From the NCBI GenBank assembly GCA_039029535.1, contig JBCCFW010000001.1, positions 1-64,000 of the forward strand: a stretch of DNA of 64,000 nt, written 5' to 3'. The stretch is from JBCCFW01 sp039029535. Lineage in GTDB: Bacteria; Acidobacteriota; JBCCFW01. A model generated the notes under the pieces. That model searched no databases. It was not told where the DNA came from and saw only the letters and a program-made list of their open reading frames with translations. Positions 8,850 through 17,129 of the stretch are shown one piece after another. A program made the translations under genes and the position numbers. Position 1 is the first letter of the stretch; the number at the start of each line of letters is the position of its first letter.

Positions 8850-9692
8850 CTATCCGAGGAGCGTGAGGACCGACTGCGATTGCTGATTGGCCTGGGCGAG
8901 GGCTGACATGCCCGTCTGCGAGAGGATCTGTGTCTTGGTGAGGGCGACCACCTCGGCGGCGATGTCGGCGTCGCGGATGCGAGACTCAGCCGCGACCATC
9001 TCCTCGACGACGAGTCCTTGGTTGCGGGCTGCCGTATCCAGTCTCGACTGCGTGGCGCCCAGGTCACCGCGGAGCGCCGAGACCCGGTCGATCGCGGTGT
9101 CGATGAGACCGAGGGCGCTCTGAGCCCCCGTCTTGTTCGACACGTCGACCGCACCGACACCGAGATTGGTGGCGGTGACGTCGAGGTTCGTCGGGCCACC
9201 AGTGTCGATGGTGATCCGGCTTTCGGTCCCGTCCGTGATGCCGACCTGCACGTCGAGGGAGACGTCCTGGAGCACCGAGCGACCGTTGTAAGACGTGACC
9301 GCGTTGATGCGGTCGATCTCCTCGATGAGCTCGGCGACCTCGGCCTGGAGGGCCTCCTTCTCGGAGCCGTCATCCACGCCGGTGGTGTCGGAGGCGCCTT
9401 GCTCGGCGAGCTCCTTCATCCTGGTCAGTATGGAGTTGATCTCCTCCAGCGCTCCCTCGGTGACCTGGACGAACGACACGCCGTCGTTGGCGTTGCGGAT
9501 GCCTTGACGCATCGCCCGAATGTCGGAACGCAGGCCGCTGGAGATCGCCAGCCCCGCCGCGTCGTCGGCTGCTCGGTTGATTCGCAGGCCGGTGGAGAGC
9601 CGGTTCAACGTCCGGTTCATCATCATCTCGTTTTGACCGAGACTGCGCTGCGCGGTGATGGCGGAGACGTTGTTGACGACACTGAAACCCAT
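8850..9692 (-). CDS. Flagellin
   Basis: A 280-residue short flagellin (D0/D1 only). Signatures are MGFSVVNNVSAITAQRSLGQ, LNRLSTGLRINRAADDAAGLAISSGLRSDIRAMRQGIRNANDGVSFVQVTEGALEEINSILTRMKELAEQ near the N-terminus and SRIRDADIAAEVVALTKTQILSQTGMSALAQANQQSQSVLTLLG at the C-terminus. It is first of a two-gene unit with the divergent flagellin. A GCCGATCT on the minus strand about 60 nt upstream resembles a sigma-28 -10 box but lacks a properly spaced -35. Confidence 0.92.
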   Translation of the reverse strand: MGFSVVNNVSAITAQRSLGQNEMMMNRTLNRLSTGLRINRAADDAAGLAISSGLRSDIRAMRQGIRNANDGVSFVQVTEGALEEINSILTRMKELAEQGASDTTGVDDGSEKEALQAEVAELIEEIDRINAVTSYNGRSVLQDVSLDVQVGITDGTESRITIDTGGPTNLDVTATNLGVGAVDVSNKTGAQSALGLIDTAIDRVSALRGDLGATQSRLDTAARNQGLVVEEMVAAESRIRDADIAAEVVALTKTQILSQTGMSALAQANQQSQSVLTLLG

Positions 9693-9890
9693 GGGGACTC
9701 CCGAGACGACTCGACGTGAGGCCTCGCAGGAGCAGGGTCAGTGGTGAGATCGGCTTCGCGCGTCTCTTGGACGCCGAGTCTGATGATGAGGGGGCTCACG
9801 CCGAGGCGCGAGCCGACTGCGGAGGACGAGTGTCTCGTCTCCGCCCCCCTGTATCGGGAGTTGGGGAGCCGTTCTCAAGGGCTGGACGTC

Positions 9891-9924
9891 GAGACCGGCC
9901 GCGAAGACGTTCGCGACCGGTCTC
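9891..9924 (-). terminator. Long hairpin terminator after a flagellin gene
   Basis: GAGACCGG, C, CGCGAA, loop GACG, TTCGCG, A, CCGGTCTC (9891-9924): fourteen base pairs with one C-A mismatch. It begins about 22 nt beyond the flagellin stop at 9946. No U-run follows, so it may also act as a 3' mRNA stabiliser. Confidence 0.65.
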
Positions 9925-9945
9925 GAGCTCGAGCCAAAGCTCGGG

Positions 9946-10785
9946 TTACAGCAGCGACAGGATGCCCTGGGCCTGTCCGTTGGCCTGGGCGAGCGCGGAC
10001 ATGCCCGTCTGATTGAGGATCTGCGACTTGGTCATGTTGACGACCTCCGAGGCGATGTCGGCGTCTCGGATCCGCGACTCGGCCGAGACCACGTTCTCCA
10101 GGACGTTGGATTGGTTGCGGATGGCCGACTCGAGCCGACTCTGGGTTGCGCCCAGGTCACCGCGCAGCGAGGCGATGGTGTCGATCGCGGTGTCGACGGC
10201 ATCGAGGGCCGAGAGGGCACCGGACTTGTTCGACACGTCGATCGTGCTGATGCTCAGGTTGGCCGCCGTGACGTCCAGGTTGTCCGAGCCGCCCGTGTCG
10301 ATGGCGATCTGACTCTCCGTGCCGTTGGTGATGCCGATCTGGACGTCGAGAGACACGTCCTGCAACAGGCTGCGACCGTTGAAGCTGGTCGCCGCGTTGA
10401 TGCGGTCGATCTCGCCCAGGAGCTCGCTCACCTCTGCCTGCAAGGCCTCCTTCTCGGAGGCATCGTCGACGCCGGTGGTGTCGGAAGCGCCCTGCTCGGC
10501 CAGCTCCTTCATCCGGGTCAGGATGGAGTTGATCTCTTCGAGAGCTCCCTCCGTGACCTGCACGACCGAGATGCCGTCGTTGCCGTTGCGGATGCCCTGC
10601 TGCATGGCGCGGATGTCGCCACGCAAGCCCGAGGAGATGGCCAGGCCTGCGGCGTCGTCCGAGGCCCGGTTGATGCGCAAGCCGGTGGCCAGGCGACCGA
10701 GGGTCTTGCTCATCATGTTCTGCGTGCCCGTGAGACTGCGCTGGGCGGTCAGGGCTGAAATGTTGTTGATCGCTGAGAAGGTCAT
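9946..10785 (-). CDS. Flagellin
   Basis: A 279-residue short flagellin starting MTFSAINNISALTAQRSLTG, with RLATGLRINRASDDAAGLAISSGLRGDIRAMQQGIRNGNDGISVVQ and the C-terminal SRIRDADIASEVVNMTKSQILNQTGMSALAQANGQAQGILSLL. It is a close paralogue of the 11037-11879 gene (both use DDASEKEALQAEV and DTAIDTIASLRGDLGATQSRLES). It appears monocistronic: it has its own 251-bp leader region and its own long hairpin downstream. Confidence 0.92.
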   Translation of the reverse strand: MTFSAINNISALTAQRSLTGTQNMMSKTLGRLATGLRINRASDDAAGLAISSGLRGDIRAMQQGIRNGNDGISVVQVTEGALEEINSILTRMKELAEQGASDTTGVDDASEKEALQAEVSELLGEIDRINAATSFNGRSLLQDVSLDVQIGITNGTESQIAIDTGGSDNLDVTAANLSISTIDVSNKSGALSALDAVDTAIDTIASLRGDLGATQSRLESAIRNQSNVLENVVSAESRIRDADIASEVVNMTKSQILNQTGMSALAQANGQAQGILSLL

Positions 10786-10890
10786 GATGCGTGTCCTCGC
10801 TCCCTCGTCGGCGAAATCCGGGTTGCCGCCGTCGGTGGCGGGCTGGCCGGGCTGGCCGAGGGACTCGCGTGACGCGGAGAGCCGTGGTGT

Positions 10891-10908
10891 GACCGGTGGT
10901 CACCGGTC
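10891..10908. repeat. Perfect inverted repeat upstream of a flagellin
   Basis: GACCGGTG (10891-10898), GT, CACCGGTC (10901-10908). It lies about 105 bp upstream of the flagellin start at 10785 and is followed by two near-identical GGGCCCGGTC units (about 10935-10953). It could be an operator or a transcript stem. Confidence 0.45.
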
Positions 10909-10957
10909 GTTCGGTTGCGATGGTCCTGAGTCCGGGCCCGGTCGGGGCCCGGTCGAT

Positions 10958-10993
10958 GGGGGCGGTGCGACGACGATCGTCGTCACGGCCCCC
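10958..10993 (-). terminator. Hairpin terminator after a flagellin gene
   Basis: An inverted repeat centred between 10976 and 10977: GACGACGA/TCGTCGTC is perfect, extending with mismatches to an outer GGG/CCC. It is about 44 nt past the stop of the 11037-11879 flagellin. Confidence 0.6.
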
Positions 10994-11036
10994 GTGGGTC
11001 CCCGACGCCAGGAGCGTCGAGGACCGACGGGCTCGG

Positions 11037-11879
11037 CTAGCCGAGGAGCGAGAGCACGCTCTGGGCCTGTCCGTTGGCTTGAGCCAGGGCGGACATGCCC
11101 GACTGCGAGAGAATCTGCGACTTCGTCAGGTTGACGACCTCGGAGGCGATGTCGGCGTCACGGATGCGCGACTCCGCCGCGATGACGTTCTCCAGGACGT
11201 TGGCCTGGTTGCGGGCACCCGACTCGAGGCGGCTCTGGGTCGCGCCCAGGTCACCGCGCAGCGAGGCGATGGTGTCGATGGCGGTGTCGACCGCATCGAG
11301 TGCCGAGAGCGCGCCGGACTTGTTCGACACGTCGAGGGTGTCGATGCTCAAGTTGGCGGTGGTCACGTCGAGACCGGTCGCACCGCCGGTGTCGATGTTG
11401 ATTTGGCTCTCGGTGCCGTTGGTGATGCCGATCTGAACGTCGATGGACTCGTCTTGAAGGACGGAGCGTCCGTTGAAGTTCGTCGCGGCGTTGATTCGGT
11501 CGATCTCCTCCAGGAGCTCGCCGACTTCCGCCTGGAGGGCCTCCTTCTCGGAGGCGTCGTCGACGCCAGTGGTGTCGGAGGCGCCCTGTTCGGCGAGCTC
11601 CTTCATCCTGGTGAGGATGGTGTTGATCTCTTCGAGAGCACCCTCCGTCACCTGCACGTACGAGATGCCGTCGTGGGCGTTTCTGATGCCCTGCTGCATC
11701 GCACGGATGTCGCCACGCAAGCCTGAGGAGATGGCCAGGCCGGCCGCGTCGTCGGAGGCGCGGTTGATCCGAAGACCCGTGGCGAGACGACCGAGGGTCC
11801 GGTCCATCATGTTCTGGGTCATGCCCAGGCTGCGCTTCGCCGTCAGGGCAGAAATGTTGTTGATCGCACTGAAGCCCAT
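11037..11879 (-). CDS. Flagellin
   Basis: A 280-residue short flagellin. The frame is open further upstream, but MGFSAINNISALTAKRSLGM at 11879 aligns with the starts of its paralogues and has a purine-rich GAAAGGGAAA just before it. The D0/D1 signatures are complete and the central domain is minimal. It ends NGQAQSVLSLLG. It is flanked on both sides by non-coding spacers, each with a strong hairpin, so it is probably a separate transcription unit. I found no clear sigma-28 or sigma-54 promoter in its 299-bp upstream spacer. Confidence 0.92.
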   Translation of the reverse strand: MGFSAINNISALTAKRSLGMTQNMMDRTLGRLATGLRINRASDDAAGLAISSGLRGDIRAMQQGIRNAHDGISYVQVTEGALEEINTILTRMKELAEQGASDTTGVDDASEKEALQAEVGELLEEIDRINAATNFNGRSVLQDESIDVQIGITNGTESQINIDTGGATGLDVTTANLSIDTLDVSNKSGALSALDAVDTAIDTIASLRGDLGATQSRLESGARNQANVLENVIAAESRIRDADIASEVVNLTKSQILSQSGMSALAQANGQAQSVLSLLG

Positions 11880-12129
11880 TTGTTTCCCTTTCGGAAGCGG
11901 TTCAGAGGCCTCCCGGTAACGGACTCGATGGTCCGTGCACGCATTGGCTCGAGGCTTGTCGCTTCCGTCGTGGCTCTCATCCGGCTTGGACGGACCGGAC
12001 GAGTCGGGTCGCCGTCTCGACTCCACCACCACTCACGATGGGGGCCGTTTCAACGACCGTGTTCCGCCTTCAAATGTTGTCTAGCTTGCATGTCGCGACC
12101 GAGGGGCTCGCGACGGTTCACCTGTACGT

Positions 12130-12171
12130 CATCGCCGGGGGGCGCCACTCCGAGGCGCCGTCCCGGCGATG
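12130..12171 (-). terminator. Long GC-rich hairpin terminator after a flagellin gene
   Basis: CATCGCCGGG pairs with CCCGGCGATG and an inner GGCGCC with GCGCC around ACTCCGAG. It begins only 7 nt beyond the stop of the 12179-13018 flagellin and is among the strongest stems in the window. Confidence 0.7.
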
Positions 12172-12178
12172 TTCCGAG

Positions 12179-13018
12179 CTACAGCAGTGAGAGCACGCTC
12201 CCAGCCTGCTGGTTGGCCTGTGCCATGGCGGACAGGCCCGTCTGGTTGAGGATCTGGTTCCTCGTCATGTTCACGACCTCCGAGGCGATGTCAGCGTCTC
12301 GGATGCGTGACTCTGCCGAGATGACGTTCTCGAGTACGTTCGACTGGTTGCGGACGGCGGACTCGAGCCGGCTCTGCGTCGCGCCGAGGTCACCTCGCAG
12401 CGAGGCGACGTCGTCGATCGCGCTGTCGATGGCGTCGAGGGCGGACTGGGCACCGGACTTGTTCGAGACGTCGGCCGTGCCCACGCCCAGGTTGGCGGCG
12501 GTCACGTTCAGACCGGATGCGCCACCCGTGTCGATGCTGATCTGACTCTCAGTACCGTTGGTGATGCCGACCTGGACGTCGAGGGCGACGTCCTGGAGCA
12601 CGTTGCGTCCGTTGAAGGTGGTCGAGGCGTTGATCCGGTCGATCTCGGAGATGAGCTCGGTCACCTCGGCCTGAAGGGCCTCCTTCTCGGAGCCGTCGTC
12701 AGTGCCGGAGGTGTCGGAGGCGCCTTGCTCGGCGAGCTCCTTCATCCTCGTGAGGATCGAGTTGATCTCCTCGAGCGCACCCTCGGTCACCTGCACGACG
12801 GAGATGCCGTCGTTCGCGTTTCGGATGCCCTGATCCATCGCGCGGATGTCGGCGCGGAGGCCGGACGAGATCGCCAGGCCGGCTGCGTCGTCGGAAGCTC
12901 GGTTGATGCGGAGCCCGGTGGCCAGGCGGCCCAGGGACTGACTGGTGGCCATCTGGGTCTGACCCAGGCTCCGTTGGGCGGTGAGAGCCGAAATGTTGTT
13001 GATCGCGCTGAACCCCAT
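12179..13018 (-). CDS. Flagellin
   Basis: A 279-residue short flagellin. The start at 13018 (MGFSAINNISALTAQRSLGQ) matches the paralogues; fifteen extra upstream codons are in frame but not conserved. It has RLATGLRINRASDDAAGLAISSGLRADIRAMDQGIRNANDGISVVQ and the C-terminal SRIRDADIASEVVNMTRNQILNQTGLSAMAQANQQAGSVLSLL. It is the gene nearest the sigma-54 activator, divergent from it, and has a sigma-28-like promoter about 80 nt upstream. Confidence 0.92.
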   Translation of the reverse strand: MGFSAINNISALTAQRSLGQTQMATSQSLGRLATGLRINRASDDAAGLAISSGLRADIRAMDQGIRNANDGISVVQVTEGALEEINSILTRMKELAEQGASDTSGTDDGSEKEALQAEVTELISEIDRINASTTFNGRNVLQDVALDVQVGITNGTESQISIDTGGASGLNVTAANLGVGTADVSNKSGAQSALDAIDSAIDDVASLRGDLGATQSRLESAVRNQSNVLENVISAESRIRDADIASEVVNMTRNQILNQTGLSAMAQANQQAGSVLSLL

Positions 13019-13096
13019 CTGATGTGTACCTCTCGAGTGCTGTGGCCGTGGGGGGCGTGACACCCGTCGCCCTTCGACGGGTTTCCGTCCTCTGGC

Positions 13097-13123
13097 CTAT
13101 CGAGCCGATCGCCCGTCCCTTGA
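13097..13123 (-). promoter_or_regulatory. Sigma-28-like promoter of a flagellin gene
   Basis: On the minus strand TCAAGGGA (13123-13116), 11 nt, CTCGATAG (13104-13097). The -10 box resembles that of fliD (ACCGATAG) and the spacer is again exactly 11, while the -35 is weaker. The flagellin ATG at 13018 is about 79 nt downstream. Confidence 0.55.
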
Positions 13124-13300
13124 GGGGCGAATCTCGGAATCGTTCGGGTGACCTCGGAGTCTCGGTCCGAGACGCGTGCGTCACGATTCAGGACGAGACG
13201 GCCGTCACTCGAATGGACGCGATGGAGACGACAGGGCGAAACCGTTCTCCCCGGTCTACTTACGCGTGCCCACGGCACGGTCCGTGACGGAACTGACGCC

Positions 13301-13316
13301 TGGCACGCGACTCGCA
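13301..13316 (+). promoter_or_regulatory. Sigma-54 (-24/-12) promoter of the activator gene
   Basis: TGGCAC (13301-13306), GCGAC, TCGCA (13312-13316). The consensus is TGGCAC-N5-TTGCW; the GG and GC doublets are in place and one base differs. The activator GTG at 13448 is about 130 nt downstream, so the activator may drive its own gene. Confidence 0.6.
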
Positions 13317-13447
13317 GTGACGGACGGCATGCATCAGTGCCGGTACGGGACCGGCGGGTGAGTCAGGACACGACAGCGACCCGACAGCGACCCGACAGGC
13401 AAGCCGGGAGGGGTCGTAACTCGACCACGCACGGGACCCGGTGAGAG

Positions 13448-14776
13448 GTGACGGAAGTGGGCATCATCCTGATCGACGGGGCGGAGGGGAGACTTCGAGA
13501 TCTCGGGCCCGAGCGCCTGGGCTGGGCGGGCGAGCTCATTCGGCTCGCATCACCAGAGGCGGCGCGGCAGGTCCTCGACGAGCGCGAGATCGTGGCTCTC
13601 GTCCTGGACGCCGCCTCCACGGAGCTGCGAGTCGAGGCCTTGCTCGCCGAGCTGGCCGAATCGCATCCGCGAACCTGCCTGATCGCGCTGGTATCCGAAT
13701 CGGACATGCAGCGCGAGCACGCTCTCCGGCGGGCGGGTGCTCACGTCGTCCTCGAACGCGAGGCGACCCAAGTCGAGTGGCGTCACGCATTGCGCACGGG
13801 CCTGCGACGACCGTGGCTGGGCGGCCTGGTCGGTTGCTCGTCCGGGATGGCCCGGATCAAGGGCCTCGTGCGGCGCGTGGCCGACACGCCGACCACCGTC
13901 CTCGTCTGTGGCGAGAGCGGAGTCGGCAAGGAGCTCGTCGCTCGCTCGGTTCACGAGGCGAGCAGTCGTCGTGACGGTCCCTTCGTTCCGGTCCACTGCG
14001 GAGCGCTGTCGGCGCACCTGCTCGAGTCCGAGCTCTTCGGGCACGTCAAGGGAGCCTTCACCGACGCGGTGCGAGATCGTCCTGGCTGCTTCGAGCGGGC
14101 AGCAGGCGGCACCTTGTTCCTGGACGAGATCGGCACGATGACTCAGGACGTGCAGGTCCGCATGCTTCGCGTGCTGCAGGAGCGTGAGGTCGTGCGCGTG
14201 GGCGACAGCCAGCCTCGCCCCGTCGACGTCAGGATCGTGGCGGCGACCAACCAGGCGCTCGAGGAGTTGGTGGCGGCGGGACGCTTCCGCGCCGACCTGT
14301 ACTACCGGCTGAGCGTCTTCCGGCTGCAGGTGGCGCCGCTTCGTGATCGTCACGAAGACGTCGAGAGCCTGGCCGAGCACTTCGTGGAGGAGCTGGCCGA
14401 GCGGCCGGTCGTTCTCGGTGCAGCAGCCCGCGACGCCTTGCGTCGCTACACCTGGCCCGGGAACGTGCGGGAGCTGCGCAACGTGATCGAGCGCGGGCTC
14501 ATCGTGGCGGGTGAGCGTCAGGAAGTTCTGGCGGAAGACCTGCAGCTCTTGGGCCTTCAGCCGACGCTGGAGCGTGATCAACCGCTGGTCAACCTGCCCG
14601 AGGAAGGCTTGTCCTTGCCCGATGTCGTCAACGAGATCGAGCGCGACCTCATCACGCGGGCCTTGCAGCGAGTCAACGGTTCGCGGGCCGAGGCGGCACG
14701 GCTGCTCGGTCTCAAGCGCACGACGCTCGTGCAGAAGATCAAGCGTCAGAACATCGACGGCGTGTCGGCGGCCTGA
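13448..14776 (+). CDS. Sigma-54-dependent flagellar transcriptional activator (FleQ/FlrC-like)
   Basis: A 442-residue bacterial enhancer-binding protein. Residues 1-120 fold like a receiver domain (LVLDAASTEL, LIALVSES) but lack the usual acidic pair, so phosphorylation control is doubtful. The AAA+ domain has Walker A GESGVGKE (about residue 155), a loop reading GAFTDA where GAFTGA is canonical (about residue 201), Walker B GGTLFLDEIG, sensor I VAATNQ with FRADLYYRLSVF, and sensor II WPGNVRELRNVIERG. The C-terminus is a Fis-type HTH (ALQRVNGSRAEAARLLGLKRTTL). It is divergent from the flagellins and close to two fliA genes with -24/-12 promoters, so it is very probably the master regulator of this cluster. 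Confidence 0.88.
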   Translation: MTEVGIILIDGAEGRLRDLGPERLGWAGELIRLASPEAARQVLDEREIVALVLDAASTELRVEALLAELAESHPRTCLIALVSESDMQREHALRRAGAHVVLEREATQVEWRHALRTGLRRPWLGGLVGCSSGMARIKGLVRRVADTPTTVLVCGESGVGKELVARSVHEASSRRDGPFVPVHCGALSAHLLESELFGHVKGAFTDAVRDRPGCFERAAGGTLFLDEIGTMTQDVQVRMLRVLQEREVVRVGDSQPRPVDVRIVAATNQALEELVAAGRFRADLYYRLSVFRLQVAPLRDRHEDVESLAEHFVEELAERPVVLGAAARDALRRYTWPGNVRELRNVIERGLIVAGERQEVLAEDLQLLGLQPTLERDQPLVNLPEEGLSLPDVVNEIERDLITRALQRVNGSRAEAARLLGLKRTTLVQKIKRQNIDGVSAA

Positions 14777-14812
14777 CCGTCGACGCTCGGTGAGCAGGGG
14801 GAGAAACACGAA

Positions 14813-14846
14813 CGGTTCGGCGAGCGGGCTTCCCGTCGCCGAACCG
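14813..14846. terminator. Bidirectional terminator hairpin between convergent genes
   Basis: CGGTTCGGCGA (14813-14823) pairs perfectly with TCGCCGAACCG (14836-14846), with an inner CGGG/CCCG around CTT. It fills the gap between the stops of the activator and the receiver-like gene. Confidence 0.75.
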
Positions 14847-14849
14847 AAG

Positions 14850-15719
14850 TCAGTCTGCGCGGCGCTTGTCCTGCGCGACCTCGATCATGGTCTCGAGGTA
14901 GCTGGCTGGTGAGCCCGAGGGAGGTCCGATGACCGGCAAGGTGGCGGTCGCTGGATGGGAGCCGAGGTTCTGGCGGAGCAGGGGGGCGTGGGGCCAGTCC
15001 GGATCGAGCACCACCACGTCGACCACTCGCTCGACCAACGCCCAGTTGAGAACCGAGCGCACCTCCTGGGGACCGAGCACGCGCCAGCGGCGCTTGGTGA
15101 GCTCGTTGACGAGCGAGGCTCGGCGATCTTCGCGAACGTCCACGACCAGCGCCGTGAAGCGACCCGAAGGAGACCCGGCCTCGGAGCGACCGGCATCGTC
15201 GGAGGGGAGGAAGTCGGGCGCGGCCGTCGTGGTGATCGGTTCGACCGGCTCCGACTCCTCGTCAGCGGCCACTTGCGGTCGTGCCGGAGGCTCGGCGGCC
15301 TCGGCGTCTTCCGTTTCGAGCAGGAAGACCTGTGAGGGCTCGAAGCCGGCCACCGTGAAGTCGAGCTTCAGCGTGGCCCCACAGTCCGTCGGCGCCTCGA
15401 TCGCGTGGAGGCCGGCGAGATCGGGGACGAACTCGGCGATGAGCTCGCTGACCGACGTGAGATCACCCTCGCCGGGAGGCTGGTCGAGCTCGCCCCGGAT
15501 CTGCTCGTCCTCGCGGAAGGCCAGGCAGCCGGCCAGGACCCGCAGGTCGCGATGACGCAGACGCAGCGTGGTGCTTCCGGATCCGAGGTAGAGGTCGTCG
15601 TCGTCGGCAGAGGGAGGAGGGAGGAGGGTCTCCACCGGATCGAGTGCATCCACCAGTCGCCCAGCCCGGTCGACCCAGGCATCGAAGAAGGGCAACAAAT
15701 CCGGTGGTGACCAGCTCAT
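14850..15719 (-). CDS. Protein with C-terminal receiver-like domain
   Basis: A 289-residue protein I cannot assign to a named family. Residues 1-130 are mixed alpha/beta with an acidic DDDDLY stretch and LRLRHRDLRVLAGCL. A low-complexity acidic/Pro linker (about 140-180) leads to a C-terminal receiver-like fold: FTALVVDVREDRRASLV (beta1 with an Asp), VVDVVVLDPDWP (beta3 with the phospho-acceptor-type Asp) and LPVIGPPSG where a receiver would have its conserved Lys, which is missing. It is probably a pseudo-receiver adaptor. Its place between the flagellar activator and the first fliA-like gene suggests a motility-linked regulatory role (inference). Confidence 0.6.
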   Translation of the reverse strand: MSWSPPDLLPFFDAWVDRAGRLVDALDPVETLLPPPSADDDDLYLGSGSTTLRLRHRDLRVLAGCLAFREDEQIRGELDQPPGEGDLTSVSELIAEFVPDLAGLHAIEAPTDCGATLKLDFTVAGFEPSQVFLLETEDAEAAEPPARPQVAADEESEPVEPITTTAAPDFLPSDDAGRSEAGSPSGRFTALVVDVREDRRASLVNELTKRRWRVLGPQEVRSVLNWALVERVVDVVVLDPDWPHAPLLRQNLGSHPATATLPVIGPPSGSPASYLETMIEVAQDKRRAD

Positions 15720-16073
15720 CGACTCACTGCCGGGCCCGGCGTCTCGGGGCCTCGTTCATTGATGGGCCGCTGAGGGAGCGGCTTCATCCGCTCGACGCAC
15801 CGGTGGCGCGAGAAGCGGAGGTCTCCTTCATCCCCTCGGCCCGATCCCCCCGAGAGTTGATACCCGATGCACTTCGAACACGCGAAATCGACAGTGGCGT
15901 CAACGATGCGGCGGGCCACGAACGGGAACGCGACGCCCGTCTCTGTCGCGAGCGTCATTCGGGTGACCATCATGGAGCAGCCCGAGACGACGCGGGAGCC
16001 CGACCAGTCCAGGCAACACTCGTTGACCCTGTCTCGAACCATCTCGTCTTCAACGCCTCCACGTCGCGTCCCG
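15720..16073. other. Intergenic spacer upstream of the first fliA-like gene
   Basis: The 469-bp spacer to 16188 separates the divergent receiver-like and sigma-factor genes. Apart from the -24/-12 element listed separately I see no gene or repeat here. Confidence 0.4.
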
Positions 16074-16089
16074 TGGCACGCCCGTTGCT
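16074..16089 (+). promoter_or_regulatory. Consensus sigma-54 (-24/-12) promoter
   Basis: TGGCAC (16074-16079), GCCCG, TTGCT (16085-16089) matches the TGGCAC-N5-TTGCW consensus at every position. It lies 100 bp before the ATG of the first FliA-family gene and points toward it. Confidence 0.85.
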
Positions 16090-16188
16090 CTCCCAGGGGC
16101 GACGGCCGGCAGGCGGACCACGACCGGTCACGGAAGAGCCAAGCGCTGGTGGAACGGCCTCCAGCGAGCAGCGTGGGACGGAGACGAC

Positions 16189-16938
16189 ATGGGACAGGCG
16201 ACGATGCGGGGAGAGACGACGCTGACCGAGGAGCAACGCCGACTGGTGGAGGAACACCTCCCACTCGTGCATCGGCTCGCCACCAAGTGGCGGGCCTGTT
16301 GTCGGCAACAGGTGGAGCAGTCCGACCTGATTCAGGTCGGCGCGCTCGGCCTGATGGAGGCGGCGCGTCGCTACGATGCCAGTCGTCAGCATTCTTTCGC
16401 CGCCTTCGCCCAGGCGCGAATTCAGGGCTCGATCCGCGACGCGTTGCGCGCCCTGGATCCGCTCAGCCGCGACCAGCGGCAGAACGTGCGTCGGCTCGAG
16501 GACATGCGTCGAGAGATGCGGATCCGCCTCGGGCGTGAGCCGTCTCTCGACGAGCTGGCCGGTCGGCTCGGCTGGCCAATCGACGCCGTGCGTCGTTGCA
16601 AGGCCGACGTGGCCGCCCTGCAAGGTGGGTTGGCGCAAACCTTGTCGGAGCCGAAGGGACTCACCGAGGAGGACTCGCCCTTCCGCGATCAGAACCCGGA
16701 CGCCTTCCGGATGGTCTTGCGCGGCGAGCTCCGCGATGCGGTCAAGGAGGCCGTCACCAACCTTCCCGAGCGTCAGCAGCTCGTGCTCTCCCTCTACTAC
16801 GGGGAAGGCATGACCATGCGCGACGTGGGCGACGTGTTGGCGGTCACCGAGTCGCGCGTGTCGCAGCTCCACTCGGCCGCGATCCGCGCCCTGCGAGCCC
16901 AGCTCGACGACCTCGAGCCGGTCGCCGCGGTCGCCTGA
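16189..16938 (+). CDS. FliA/WhiG-family RNA polymerase sigma factor (paralogue 1)
   Basis: A 249-residue sigma-70-family protein with region 2 (LIQVGALGLMEAARRYDASRQHSFAAFAQARIQGSIRDALRALD), region 3 (REPSLDELAGRLGWPIDAVRRCK) and region 4 (LPERQQLVLSLYYGEGMTMRDVGDVLAVTESRVSQLHSAAIRALR). The pattern is FliA-like, but the region 2/3 junction reads LDPLSRDQRQNVRRLEDM instead of the usual LDxVPRSVRxxRR seen in the second copy, and RVSQLHSAA replaces RVSQLHSKA. It could be a second flagellar sigma with altered promoter preference or a sigma for another developmental programme. Its consensus sigma-54 promoter ties it to the flagellar cascade. Confidence 0.85.
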   Translation: MGQATMRGETTLTEEQRRLVEEHLPLVHRLATKWRACCRQQVEQSDLIQVGALGLMEAARRYDASRQHSFAAFAQARIQGSIRDALRALDPLSRDQRQNVRRLEDMRREMRIRLGREPSLDELAGRLGWPIDAVRRCKADVAALQGGLAQTLSEPKGLTEEDSPFRDQNPDAFRMVLRGELRDAVKEAVTNLPERQQLVLSLYYGEGMTMRDVGDVLAVTESRVSQLHSAAIRALRAQLDDLEPVAAVA

Positions 16939-17129
16939 GCCAGGGCTCCGAGGGACCGCCAGCCGACCCCTGACCACGGCTCCGACGATGGCTTGACCCT
17001 CCAGGGAGAATGGCCGAGCATCTACGTCCGCTGCCGGAGACGGGGTCGTGCCGACCTCGATCGCGGACGCTCTCCGCCACGCGCAGCGTTTCCTCCCTCC
17101 CGGACTCCGGGACGGCTCGGGGCTCGACG

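Noticed and set aside
9752..9780. GCCGATCT as a sigma-28 -10 box for the 8850-9692 flagellin
   Set aside because: The only CAAG-like -35 candidate is 8 nt away instead of 11.
11880..12178. Sigma-28 or sigma-54 promoter upstream of the 11037-11879 flagellin
   Set aside because: No pair of boxes with correct spacing was found on the minus strand.
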